64,000 bases of DNA, taken from Centropus unirufus (taxonomy: Eukaryota; Chordata; Aves; Cuculiformes; Centropidae). Shown in pieces: positions 1-12,983 of the stretch (positions are counted from its first letter, which is position 1; the number at the start of each line of letters is the position of its first letter). The stretch covers positions 7,378,816 through 7,442,815 of the forward strand of contig VYZI01000003.1 in the NCBI GenBank assembly GCA_013397695.1. The letters are read 5' to 3'. A program made the translations under genes and the position numbers. The notes below the pieces were generated by a model, which was not told the DNA's origin, ran no database searches, and saw only the letters and a list, made by a program, of their open reading frames with translations.

Positions 1-2395
1 TGCACGTATAGGCATGTGTAATGCAAATATAAACTGTTTCTTCATTGTGGGTTGCTAAGTCTCCTAGGGCTCTTTCTCACAGCAAAACCCATGCTCTTTC
101 CTATGCCCTAATGGCTCTGTGACATCATGGGCTTAAGAGGAAAGCCCAGACACAACAGTTGCTTTGTGTGTGAATTATAGCCAAATGGCCAAAATAGTAC
201 AAAATAAAACTAGCAATGTGAGTTTTTGGTTTGTCAGAGCTGGGGTTTTAAAACCCTTAGGCTAGTATTCACATGATTATTATGACAACAAGGACTTGAG
301 CAGTGCTGGAGTCACCTCTTTACAGCTTCTGTGCAGAGCAGAAATAAGCCTCAATCACTTGCAAGTGGGGAACTTTACTGATGCACTCCTGCTTGTCCTT
401 TTGGAAAAGAGGGCATCAGCTTTTCTGAGCATTTTTAGACCCAGAAGGCTTGGTTTAGGTGCCAGGCTGTAGGTATGTCTCAAGTAGTATGAAATGTCCT
501 GTTACGCACAGCTGGAAGATGCAACAGCAGTTACAGGGCATTCAGTTGTCCTGGAGCAGCTGATAGGGCCAGCATTTCACCCAGGGACATCTCAGGCTCA
601 AGCAGTCAAATCCTATTGATTCTCCCATTCCCCTGCAGGTGGTCTGATGAAATCAGTCTTAGCGGTTTTACGGAGTTTTAGTTCATGCTGATGATACCAA
701 GTGAGCATATGCTAGCCAGCCAAAGTTAAAAAATAAAAATAAAACCATATGTGTACAGTTATACCTAAGTTCTAGGATCATCTTACCTAAAATCCATTAT
801 ACAAGCCATAGAGGCCCAAAGCAATTATATGAAGCCCCTAAACTTGTGTTTAGATAAAGGATGTCCATGAGTTAGGCACCAGTCACTATCTGAAGACTTG
901 AAGTGTAGGAAGAGATACAGCTTCCTCTGCTAATTTGCTCCAGTAACTAATCATGCTAATCGTAATAATAATAATAAAAAAACTCATTTGAATCTCATTT
1001 ATCTGTTACCTAAAGTCAAGCCATGATTCTGGCTTGTGTAGTGAAGATATCGAAAATTGCTTCAATTACCCTTGCTCATTTGAGTGTAACCCTAGAATAT
1101 AAGATAGCAGAGCTGCAAGGTAGTGTTGTTAATATTTGGCCTGACAAAATGAATTCTTTCCGCACTCTATGGTAGAATCATTCATTCTCACTTATTTACT
1201 GCTAAGCCAACTGTGTTTTGTTTCATTTCATTCATTTACTTTGATATCAAATGAGATGTTCTAGAAGCAAAAAATATTATTTGACAAGGTATAGGGATAT
1301 TGTATATTCATTAAAATGTATAGGTATACACATCCAATAGTTTCATATACTGTCTCTAAAGAATTATGCTACAAAGAAATATTTCATACAGCTTAGGCGT
1401 GTGTGAGATTTCAAAACTATTATGTGTAAAATTGTCCTGGATTGATGCCACGTCAAAAGAAGAAAAAGAAACCCAACAGTAGAAAAAATACATATTAAGG
1501 TGTGATTTTGCAATAGTTACAGCTTTTTGCATCAGGTGTTGGCTGAAATTCACATGTGAGCCCCAGAATATCTACATTGATGTTATTTCTCTCTTGCTTC
1601 CAGCTGATCCAGAGGATATAATTTCCAAGCAATGACTTAACCCTAGACCCCTCATTTTAAATGGGAACAAATTTCTCATTGCTCTCAGCAGCGCCGTGCT
1701 GAGCCCCCACAAGAGCTCTTGCTTTTTATCCTACTTTGAGGTTGGCAAACAGTGTTATCTCAAGTCAGGTAACAATGGAGATGGGGCATAAAGAGGTTGG
1801 AGGGTCAGTCCTCCCATCTGCAGGAAGCCAGGGCAGGAACGTGAGTGGGGACCACGTGTCCCGCATCCATATCTGATGCAATCATTGCCCTCTCCTGCCC
1901 TTTGCTTCCGTTCCTCCACTCAGTCCATCTGAAGGGAAAAGGTGGATACTGCAAGATTTACTTTATTTTTCTTTATTAAGATTTTAAAAATTTCTATCCA
2001 CTTCTTAAAGACAGTTTGCTAAATCTGGGGTCTCCTGGGTTCCACTCGCACGTTGTAATTCATAGCTCCCTGACAAAGACGAACTATTTTATCTGGGTTT
2101 TTTTCTTTGTCTGATTGTTTTATTTTCAGGCTGTTTGTTGGTTTTTTTTTTTCACAATTTACTCACATTCATTTTACACTAATAAGCCCATGCTGAAATC
2201 CCAAATCTCTAGCACCCAAAGAAAAATAATCGAACAGCAAATCAGCTTGCTAGTGACTCAGTAATGCTCCTTTTGTGTTTGTTGGGGAGTTTAATTAATT
2301 GCATGCAACTCGGCTTTGCACGTTCAGGATGCTGAATTTTACCTACCCCTTAGGCTCAGCTGAACAGGTTGTAGCAAAGCTTTCTTGGATGAAAG
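1..2395. other. AT-rich non-coding stretch
   Basis: No gene or recognisable repeat is seen. Open frames are under 70 codons. Small landmarks are an octamer motif ATGCAAAT at 21-28, a short TAA triplet run at 963-977 that continues into A's, and a run of 11 T at 2142-2152. It is most simply intergenic or intronic DNA. Confidence 0.6.
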
Positions 2396-3130
2396 CTCTC
2401 CTTCCCCAGCCACCCCGCTTCCTGCTCTGGGGCCCCGGGGGCTTCGCTGCCCGCTATTTTTGTGGTGAGTGATATTGGTGGAAAGAAAAATAAACTCAAA
2501 GGAGACGGAGGGGAAACAAAAGTCCGCGCTGGAGCCCCGGCACGGGCAGGCCGAGCGGCTGATGCCTCGGCAGGTTTCCTATCAGCCTCCTGCCCTCTAT
2601 CAGCTTCCGACAGGGAGCAGTCTCCGCACCAAAGGGTTAATCACAAACTCATCGTCCTGAAAAAGATCAACACAAACGACTCATTCTTATACATTGTCGG
2701 GGTTGTGTGAACGTCTATTTTCAGGCTGGGCTCGCCAGGGCTGGACCCAGCTGTGTTAATCTACTTCTATCTGATGCAGCCAGAAGCAAGTTAATCTTTT
2801 CTGTCAGTCTCGCTTTTAAAGATATGGCAAAAGAAAAGCGAGAGGAGCTCTGAGACAAGAGATAAACAGCTTTTAAAGGAGATAAAAGGAGCGTGTTTCA
2901 GGCGATGGCTAATTTGAATTGCCTGCTTTTAAAGCTCAGCTCCCTGAGCTCCCGGGAAGGGAGGCAGAAGGCAACTCTGCCAGGCGAGGTTGTGCAGTCC
3001 TGGGGACACTTCGGGCAGAAAGGCAGCAATTGAGTCTGCAGAAAGAAATAGAGTAAATATTTTGGCTGCCGTAGTTAAGAGCGCTTAATGGAAGTTAAGG
3101 GCAACAACGGCACTGGGGGGTGGCTCAGGT
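2396..3130. promoter_or_regulatory. CpG-enriched, motif-dense candidate enhancer or conserved non-coding element
   Basis: This stretch holds roughly 30 or more CpG dinucleotides in about 730 bases, far denser than its neighbours, and is richer in G+C. It contains three GTTAATC-type motifs (2636-2643, 2755-2762, 2790-2797), which resemble half-sites bound by HNF1-like homeodomain proteins. It also has several GATA-type sites between 2765 and 2895, including two AGATAAA copies (about 2860 and 2881). Two overlapping frames of 63 and 82 codons lie inside but show no domain. The density of motifs and retained CpG suggests selection and low germline methylation. It could be a distal enhancer, an orphan CpG island or the 5' end of an unannotated transcript. 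No TATA box or splice signal settles this. Confidence 0.4.
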
Positions 3131-5165
3131 GGCTGTCGGATGTTTTCATAGCCCTTCAGAGGAAGCGACTCAGGATGTATTTAACGTAAGAGTCCCATGC
3201 ATTTGTGGAAAACTTTATTTAAATCCTCCTGTTTTCATGCAGAAGCAAAACACTGCTCCCCCTTTTCATAATAAATGAAAAAAAGGGCAATGGGAGCTGT
3301 CAGGTAAGGTGGGGAAAGAAGAGGATGGGGCGAGAAGCCACTGAAGCTTCCCTTGGGCTCCTATGGCCTTACCCTCCTGTTGTACTGCCTCACGGCTTAA
3401 TCTGTAGGTGTGAAGTGATCCCTCTATGTACTATAAAGGAAAATGAAAAAAGCAATCCTGTAAAAGAAAATGTCCCGTAGTAAAGCTGCAGCCACAATCC
3501 CTTCAAAGCACGGAGAAGTAAATTGCCTGCTCAGTCTTCGCACTATCTGTCCCCGGGAACAGCGATAAAACTTTAATTTGCACAACAACATGCAAAATGC
3601 AATTATTTTCACCGATCATTCCAAAATAGATCTTGCAAAAATGGCTTTAAGAATATTAATGCAAGAAGATTTTTCTTTATTTTCCCCATTGAAAATATCT
3701 TTCTGTATACCCAACGCTTTGCTGCTGGTCAGGCAAGCAGAGAGGTCTGAAGTCTTTGAAACCCTGAATTCTGCCCATCTCTTGGTGTTTTGTATCTTCG
3801 GATCTTTGGAAATGATTCAGCTTAAACAGAAAGCATATTATGTCCTTTGAGGTTGCTCCATGTAAAGTACTGCTAAGAAAGCCATGCACTGAGCTGAGCA
3901 TTAGAGCTCATCCTGCTCCTCCAGCAGGTCTGGGCTCTGTGGCTGAAAGCACATGGAGCTGCAGCTCAGCCTGCGCTCAAGTAAGCAGGATGTAGGCAGG
4001 AGAACAGTGCTGGCTTTCTCATGGGTTTTGGAGCTTGTCTGGGGAAGGACTACAGAAAACATGAGTATCTCAACTTTAGGGGCGATGTGTTTAAGACAAC
4101 ATTTAATGAGTAGTACAGTTTTGATTGCGACTCTTTGAGATGGGGAAATATTTCTAAAAAGCATGTTTGGCAAGAGCCTGCAGGCTAAGTCCTATTGTAA
4201 GCAGAGTGAAAGAGTGACAAAAGCCAAGTTAGATAGTGAAGTAAAAAGTAGCTTTGAGGCTTTTAAGAAATATAAATAAATGGGATACGAGAAGTACTGA
4301 GAGATCTATTCAAAACAAACCAAAGGAAGGTATTTTATATTTAGAATAGCAAAAAGAAGTACTGAACATTGAATTTTAGTGAACATTTCCACCAGTTGTT
4401 GATTCTTCAGAAAATATTTTCAGTTGACCAAGGAGGGAAGAGAAAAATACATTCAGACATAAAATGTAAAAAGACAAGACAGTTAAGGACTGAGCAACAG
4501 GAGGACGAAAGGAAATGTATTAAACCATTTAGCAGGCTTCTTTACTTACAGAATTGGAGAGTTGCTTTAGACATTAGTTGACATTGGCAAGCAGTGGTAA
4601 AGAAGCAGGAGGGAGGATGGAGAATACGATGTCAAAGTCAGGTTCAGTAGACAAGACTGTCTATCCAGATGCACATTTCTTACTAATTAAAGGCCTGCTT
4701 TCCTGACCATTTCTTTCTTTACCAGGGCCAGTTTAAGCAACCAGGATCCCTGACCATGCACATCTATACCTGCCCTGCTTTGCTCTCTCCGCTGGGCCCT
4801 TAAGACAGAGCACCTCCCATGTGGGTATTTTAAGACCTCCCATGGCTAGGAAAGAGCTGAATGAGAGAGATGCAATAATGTTCTATAACACAGACGGTGA
4901 GAGGAGAAAGATGAATGAGGTGAATGGCTATTTCAGTATAAAAATCAATAGTCATCAAATTAAATTAGTGGTTACTTCTTTCACAGTAAACAGAAAGAGG
5001 CACTTCATTGCCTGCATAATACATAGTTCTGCTATGGCCCATAGAATGGAAAGATTGCACATACTTCCATTTTTTTAAAAAAAAACAGAAGTTTAAATGA
5101 AGGAAAAATCCACCAAGGATTACTACATATAAAAGTATTAACTTTGACTCAAGATATCTCTGAGT
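3131..5165. other. non-coding stretch, partly purine-rich
   Basis: No gene is supported. Frames of 60 to 90 codons overlap on both strands without any domain. From about 4190 to 4520 the plus strand is markedly purine-rich (many AAG, GAAA and AGGA runs), which explains the open frame at 4369-4581. Nothing else stands out. Confidence 0.55.
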
Positions 5166-5169
5166 CACA

Positions 5170-5345
5170 GGTCACAGGAGGCTGGGAGAGCATTCCTGGG
5201 AAGCATTCCTGCATGCTTGCCCTGTCCTTACATCCTTTCTTGGGTAACATCTGCTGTGCCTTCTCTGATGCTGGAGGCAGGACACCAGGCCAAACGGACC
5301 TGTTCTCTGATCCAGGACAGATGTTCTTGTATTAAGTTTATACGT
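5170..5345 (+). mobile_element. CR1-like LINE, 3' end fragment of an old family
   Basis: The stretch from about 5255 to 5335 reads like the 3' end of an old sauropsid CR1 family. It has a GATGCTGGAGGCAGGAC segment, then a GGCCAAACGGACC segment, then CTGATCCAGGACAG followed by a GTTCTTGTATTA tail. The family pattern as I remember it runs: sequence around CAGGATACTGGGCTAGATGGACC, then GGTCTGACCCAGTATGG, then a GTTCTTATGTT-like tail. The order and spacing of blocks agree. It is a short, 5'-truncated non-coding piece, and the same family appears at 18440-19060 and 56940-57040. Confidence 0.6.
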
Positions 5346-8300
5346 TCCAGCGTGCACTAACTGGGGAACTGATCTGGGTGAAAAATAAGCCAGCGGGTTT
5401 TGTTTTTTCATTTTTTAACCCTAATCAGTTCCCTGATCTGGTTCACTGAGTGGCCAAATAAATGGTTGGATGGGTTCTTCTAAGGGAGTGATGGGAAGAA
5501 GGATGAGCAGCCTTTGTTAATGGGATGGAGGAACAAGGAAAGGCAGAAGGGTGTTAATTAAGCATTTTTGGCACAGAAATTCTTCAGAAGCAAAAAAAAA
5601 AAAAAATGATGGAGGGCTGGCGTGAATCTAAACCTGAATAATTTCTGTTTTTGGTGCATTGTCAATAAAGACTGCATAAAACCACATGTCCTAATGTTAT
5701 TCTAAAGGTTGCACAGAAAGAACAAGGACTAGCCCAGGTGAGAAGCCCAGCCCACCCTGCCGCTCCCCTCAGCACAAGCTTCATGTGGACTTTATCAGCA
5801 CAGACCAAGCAGATGACATCTATGCCCTTTCCAGAGCTGTAGGCTGGGACAAACAGAATTTAATTTCTAAGAACTGCATTCTTACAAGCAATGAAGCAAA
5901 AAGCAGTATTATTGATTTTACAGAGATAAATTTCTTTTTTTTTCTCTTTTCTGTGGAACACTAAGGATAATTTTGGCTCTTTATTCAACTAAAAAAACAT
6001 TGATTTTTTTAAAAAATAAAAATGCCTTCTACAAGAAGTGTGGCATTTCTGCGTAGATCATAGCACACGTGCTCATATGTACAGGACAAGAAGTGAAGTA
6101 GAGTTAGCCAAAGATTTTGAACTAAATCTCATAGTATTTTTACCTTTCTCCTTTCAATGACATTTCATGGGACCACTAAAAACAGAAACAACCCATTTTA
6201 CAATTGTAGATTACCTTAACATTATTTCAGTCCAGAATGGCAGGTTCATGGATTTCCCTCTTTTCCAGATTTCTTAAGGGGATGAGCCTTATGCATGTGG
6301 TATTAAGAGCTGGAAACTCAGAAATCTTTATGAAGTTCCTTGCCAAAATCTTACAGTCTACGGAATAGGAAAAATCTGCTTCTCACTGACAGCTTTTGTA
6401 GTAAAGTTAGTTGTCACTCCAGCTATAGCTAAATTTCCTTTGATTGTCTTCACATGGTATCTCACCTTTACTCCTTAGACTACTTTACACTGCTTTTAGG
6501 AGAGATTTAAGAGTGGCCAGCAAATGCAACGTCTTCCTCCAGCTTTTGTTGACAGTGCATCACCATGCTGCTCCTTCTCCTTAGGTCATGTTTTTAGATT
6601 TGCCTCTAAGCCCCACAAGACAGCATATTTGGGTGGCTGGGCAGATTTTGTGGACAGTTGATTGAACTTAAGTTCCAAGCATATTATTACCTTCTTTTCT
6701 AATTGTAAATGTTCCTTGGGGTCCAAGCCGGGCTAGGCCGTTTTCTACCTACACAGATCACATCTACTTGCAAAGAGAGTTTGCTTCTTATTCATGTGCC
6801 GAGCAGGGATTGCTGGAAAATGAGGACTGACTCTAGATACTCTCAGGTAAGATTGGATGGAATATACTTTAATTACTTTACAACACCTCAAGCAGCCAAA
6901 AATTTATTAGCAGTCTGTGTGATCCTTTGTTTATCTATGCCTGAGACAAGGTAAAGATGGTGGGAGAAATGGGCTGGTGAGGAGAGCAGGGATCCAGTAG
7001 GTTTGTAAAGGATTCCTTACTCTGCCACAGACTGTACGACCCTGTTCAAGATGTTTAATCTTTCCTCATTTCTGCATAATCAGAGAGTGAACCTCAACAC
7101 CTCAGTCAACTCTCCCTGTATGTATATATACAGCGTGTCAAATGACTTTGTAGCTTCAGTTGTGACTCAAATTCAGGCAATGAATGCTGCTAAAGATGAT
7201 GCTGTCAGTAGTAACAGTCTAGTTGTAATTCAATGATTGTAATTGAAAATGAAAATTGGAGCTCTTTAGGGAGAACTGAATGTTTAAAGCAGAAAAAGAG
7301 AAAATCATTTAGAAAGTAAATTTGTCCTAGAGAAATCTCGGAGTTCTAGCACTAAATTGCATCCTTTCCTTGGTGTGCCACAAAATTACCACGTGAACTG
7401 TGGCTATGATGTTCTCCTCTTTCTGTTCCTTAGCCTCCTATCATTAAAATGGAATTATTGATACTTAAAGGGGAACTACCAGTGCTCTTGGAGATGCTGG
7501 GAGAGGAAAGGAAGCCAAATTCCTTATCTACTCAGAAAGGGCAGACTAAAGGCTCAGATGATACCTTGGCCTTTATGAAACATTGTATAATTCTATAAAT
7601 GTCCTACACTGTATTTGTTCTAAATATCTGTGTATTTCTTGGAATGTCATAATTTTTGCAAAAGATTTGATGTAAACTGCCTATAACGTGAATAACACTT
7701 AGACCCTAAGATCTGGACCATTAGTTTTCATCTAGAGCTGTTTTTTTCTTAGTGGGTTCCTAATGCAGTAGGTTCCTCTTTTAGACCTCCTGCCTAGCAT
7801 CTGTCATTCTTGTGAAAACTCATTTTCTCCTGGTAGCAGCAATCACCTCCACATTTGTAGCAGAATATCCTATTCCCTGATTTGAATCATGATTTCTCAC
7901 CAAAAAAGTTTTGAGGCTAGAGCATGTACTTCAGTATCCTCTTGCTTCTAGTTTTCTTGAGAAAAATGCTTTTAAAAATATATCCTCAGATTAGACTGCA
8001 AACCCAAGTTGAGGCATGGCACCGTGCAAGGCAGAGTGCCACAGGCAGTGCCAATGCAACCAGCTTACCAAAACTAATGCTTTGATAAGCTGAGAAACTC
8101 AATTATGAAAAAATCAAAACTACAATGTGCTTAAAGAACTTACTATTCTTTCAGGTGAGACACTTTTCTAACTTGGTTGATGACTAAATACACCCTTGGT
8201 TTACATGACTCCCAATGTCATGGCTCCCAATGAAATTTTTGTGAGTGACTATTTTGTGCCCTTAAGCTCTGTCAGGAGTTCACTGTAAGAAACTAATGTA

Positions 8301-8474
8301 ATTGAAATATTTTGAAGAGAGGAGAAAGGTATGTAAGATATATCTCAGTGGTGCCAAGAAGCACAAGCTAGCTGAAGGAAACCATGAAACTAAATCCTGT
8401 CTTGGCAGAAAGAGAGGCACCTTCACCAATTTCAGAGGAAACCTCTATCAGGACCAATTTGGAATTAGAAAGTA
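5346..8474. other. AT-rich non-coding stretch
   Basis: No gene or clear repeat is seen. There is an uninterrupted run of 15 A at 5592-5606, and a 15-base imperfect tandem duplication at 8204-8233 (CATGACTCCCAATG followed by CATGGCTCCCAATG). Open frames stay below 82 codons and carry no domain. Confidence 0.55.
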
Positions 8475-8720
8475 GGTCTGGAAAGGACCCTGGGAGACCC
8501 TGCAGTTCATAACCCTCCTCCAGGCAGATCCAGCAAGTCCTGAATCACTCTCAGGGAATGTTTGTGTAACCCCTTCCTACAATCCTCCAGTAAATGAGCT
8601 TCCATGACTTCCCAAGAGAACCTGCTCCAGGCTTTAGCGTCACTACTGTTGAAAATATTTTCCAGTGCCTAACCTAAACTTCCGTTGCTTGCTTTTAGTT
8701 CACGAATTTGCATCTGTCCC
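8475..8720 (-). mobile_element. CR1 LINE, 3' end fragment
   Basis: Read on the plus strand, this is a degraded reverse complement of a bird CR1 3' untranslated region. The blocks in order are a GGAAAGGACCCTGGGAGACC segment, an AACCCTCCTCCAGGCAG segment, AACCTGCTCCAGGC, then TTTTCCAGTGCCTAACCTAAACTTCC. This order matches the usual CR1 pattern (GGAAGGGACCT..., AACCTGTTCCAGTGCC..., then a run encoding nothing). The element therefore lies on the minus strand with its 3' end at the left. It is heavily mutated, and no coding part remains. Confidence 0.65.
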
Positions 8721-11700
8721 TAGCAGGCAGAGAGAAAGAATCCCCCCCTCTTTTCACAGTTATCTTCTGTACTGCAAAATATCACAGTTACAGCAAACTG
8801 CTCTTTTTTTTTTTTTTTGGAAGACATTTCCACAATTTATGGTGTTATCAAGTGTTTACTGAGCTGGGGTGTTTAAGCATATTGGCATGCTTAACTCACC
8901 CAAGAGTGAAAGGCTTTGGCTTCACCCAGCTGTGAAGGTGCCGCCGGTGCACAGAAACTTGCCTGTAGACAGCAGTATCTGTATCCTCAGTGTTTAGCTC
9001 ACGAAAAACCCTTGGAATTTTGGCTGAAAGTTTCCTAAAGCTTCTTAACATAGGGCTCACCAGATTACTGACATAGAAAATATAAATTAACAAATGTTTT
9101 TGTGAAGTGGTAATTAAAATATATAATCTTATACCACGATGTTAACAAAACTCTTATTACTTCAGCTTGATTTTACATAGCCGTGTACATATCCATGTGT
9201 ACCCAGGCAAGTGCACAGATAATACTTTTTGCACTTAAATACTTCCTTTCATCTCCTGCTTTTACTTTAAATATGTTGAAATGCTCATATCAGATAAACA
9301 AGAAAACAGGAAAATGCCCGTTTGTTTTGCTAGCTTGGCCTTGAATTTCTGATAGCATGACTGTGAATCATGAAAATGTAGGCTACATGCTTTTATGATT
9401 AATGCTTAAGTAAAGTATTTTCTATTGCTATTACAGACATCTTGGGAAGATTTATTAGCTGTAATTTAACCTCAATTTTTTTTTAGCTTGACACAAATTA
9501 GTTCATGTTATTGTTCTATAATATATAAGATTTAGCGGTTTTATGAACATAGATTATAATAGCTACAGTCTTTATGGTTCTCTATAGCTGCAAAGAGAAA
9601 ATAAACAAACAAAAGCTGTAGATGTAGTTGTAGATGTATTTTTCTGTTGGCTTTGGAACTTTCATCATTTTATCTCATTCTTGATGGTTCTCGCATGCAC
9701 AAAAAGCTGTGGTATTCAATGTTGCAATCAGGAGCACACTGCAGTTAGTGAGAAAGAAACACCACGTGCACTGTTAATTGAAGAAAGGTGTGAACAGGAA
9801 AGTTATGATATGGAAAACTACTGCAATGTAATTTTAATGGAAATAAATATTTAACTCAGGTGAAACTACAAAGCTTTTAACATTCACAATGAATACATAT
9901 GAGATTTAAACATCCTTGAAATGTACTAACAAAATTACTTGACATGTATTTACATCTGTAGAAAACAAAATCAAGTGATAAAAAGAGCACATTGCAACAA
10001 TTATTATATTTGATATATGACATTTCTTGAGATAGGTAAGTTTTATTCCCCACCCCACCTGTTTTTTTTTAAATAGAGGGTTTAATAAATTTGCTTAAAG
10101 TGATGCAGACTATTTTTAGTTAAGACAGGAGTTTTCTAAATCCAGTCTCACACTGGCTACAACAGTGCTTTCCTATGTTAACATTGAAACCAGCATTTAC
10201 CTACACAACTCTGATTTCCAGGAGTCATCAGAGGGTGCAGGTGGACAAACCTGGGCCTTATTTCTCATGTTGTGATCATGCACACTTGGTGTAACTTAAT
10301 AACATATGTTCACATTTCTAAAGCAACAATATTTGGTTATATAGGAAGCTCTTCATTGAGACAGTGTCTACCTATGGGTATACAGGTTCGCTTATTAGAC
10401 TCTTCTTTAAACCCTTTTTTCCTACCCTTCAGGTTTCAGACAAGCTGTTGCAGATGAGCGTAGTCACATCTATTTTAAACAAACAATCGTTTTAAATTTT
10501 CCTTCCTTTTTTTAATAGCCTTAAGATAAAATTTATCCCGACCACAAATATGAGTGGAGGCTAAAGAATATCTACTGTTATATGCCAATTTATTTTAAAA
10601 AATAGTGCTTTCTGATAAACCATGAAGTTCCAGGAATAGTAACATTAATTTCCATTTCTGAGGATTAAATTAATCCAGTTTTAAATCCTAATTCCCCAAG
10701 TAGAATAAAGTGAATTATATTTCCTTTTGTAAAACAGTCTTGGTTTTCTGCAGAACAACCTTGAATATTGCATAGGTGCATGGCACCTCCAGATGTCAGG
10801 ACCTTTTACATAGATATCAAAACAGTGGTTGAAAGGCATGACTTAATCACCCAAGTTAAAAAGAAAATAAAATTCCAAATTAACTTTTGCCTAAGGTAAC
10901 AGGGTTTGTACTCTCCCTATTAAATGAAAGGCATGGGGCCTGCAGAAAACATTTTTAGCATAAGAACATAAAAATGCATTATAAAGTTCAGCACCTTGTT
11001 TTTATGATACCCATAAAGTCCACAAGATAACAATGTTTGCTTACTAAATTAATTTTCATCAAGCCTCGTTGCACAGTCTGTTCTCCCGATGTTTCCCAGG
11101 GGCAGTTGCTTGAAGTTCTTATTTAAATCATTAAATGCTTGATTTATGATGCATGCTTCCGGAGCCTTAGCACTTTTTAAATTCATATTGCAATGTATCC
11201 TTATCCTAATCATGTTATTGTTTAAATACATTTGGGTGGTGGGGGATTAAAGAGAACCAGCCTGTTCATTTTCTTACAAAGGAGCAAGAGAATTTATCTG
11301 ACAGTTGCTGTAACAGGCACAGAGTGTAATTCAGAACAGCGTTGTTATCAAGTTGGAGGCAGACTTACAGCTTCACTGGTATTTGAATGTCATCAGCTGG
11401 TGTGGTCTTGCTTCTTAAATGTATTCCCTTTGGATGAGATCCTTATCTACACTGGAAATAGTTTATTATTTGGGCACTGGAAGACATTTAACTTTTTTTT
11501 ATTGAAATAAGATGGAAAGAAGTTGATAACTACAAGCTAGGAAGACATGAAGCAGAGGGCCAGAGGGCATACCTCTCTAAGATATCTCTCTAACCACCAG
11601 ACCCTGCTCAGAATAACCACTCACCTTTGATTTTTTGTTTAAAGGGATTGTGTTTTCTTTTTCAGATCCAAAGAAAGATATGCAGATATTTGGTATCGGC

Positions 11701-12983
11701 AAAAACTCTCACCAGCCTCACTGACCTATCAGAAGGACCTTTGTATTATACGTAAAACTAATACTAAACGGTATTAGAAAGCAAACAGTAGATGAAGATG
11801 GTATTTTTAAACGTTTTTTCTATCATGGCAGACCAAAGTCAGACCCAGTGGAGACAGCCGGAACGAAGCAGGGGAAAACTGGTGCAGCTTAGATTGAGGT
11901 GGAAAAAGATTTTCCTGACTACTAAAAACTCAGAGCAATCAATCTGTTGAGTTTCTTTTTCGGAGTTGTTTGGTAGTATCATATTTCCAAGAATCTTCTT
12001 GAAGGAGAGCAGTGAAAGAGAGGCCATGAGCATAACCGTTCACATGTAAAACAACTACTTCTCAGCACAAGCGTGTTTATGATATTTTGTATTCTGTTCT
12101 GTGAATATTTTAACACTGCAGCATTGCTGGAAAGAATACTGGTGCAAAGTCTATTTAAAATTGGACTGCTTACAAATCTGCCAAAAGCAAGTTTCAAATT
12201 GTTCACAGATGGAAGCTAGTGGTGTTCTCCAAGTCCTTTCTCATTGTTTTCTGTTTTAAGAAAGTAGAATTTAATATAGTGGTGTAACTTTAAAGAGAAC
12301 ATACTAAGAATTGAATAAATCATGCTGCCTCCCTGCCCCCAGCAAACACCACTTCTTTAGCCAGTTGAAAGATTCCAATATTCTGGAAATGTTTGACATT
12401 GATCATTTGTTTTGATTTACAAGAACGAGGGGATTATGGGTGCTGACAAGAAAACTGTGGGAATTATGCTGGAGTGATTTTCGATGTTATGAGTCAGGGT
12501 TACTGTCCCATCACTTTGCCAGATGTTACCAGCCCCTTGGCTAGAGCAGCCCCGGTTAACTCTGTGCTTCAGCTCAGTTGCTGCACCTCATTGCCTGGTG
12601 TGTTAACCTCCCCTTTGATTTCTTTACTTCACACTGACATATAGGATCCAGTTGCATCCTATTTACAGGATGAATAAGATTCAGTTTCATCTGGAAGGAT
12701 TTCAGGTCAGCCAGACTACATTACAGTGCGAGCCAAAGCACAGAAAATGGGAACTACTGGGACATTTGCTTCGAAGATACCTATAACTTTGTCTACAACT
12801 GTGATAGAGACACACTCCCAGCAGGTAATAATAAATAATATACAGTGACACTGGAGGCAAGTGGGTGAAATATATGGGATCCTAGAGGTAACATACAAAA
12901 TTGAAATTTATTTTTATATATCAGAAGGAGTAAATATTAAATCAAAGACTCTTTTCTGCAAGTTGCCACTTTCAGTTTCCAAT
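8721..12983. other. AT-rich non-coding stretch
   Basis: No gene is supported. A run of 15 T lies at 8804-8818. An imperfect direct repeat of TGTAGATGTAG lies near 9620-9642. Two parts, about 9430-9600 and 11045-11235, have mixed-composition AT-rich sequence with homeobox-like TAAT cores and could be conserved non-coding DNA, but this is only an impression. Frames up to 92 codons show no domain. Confidence 0.5.
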
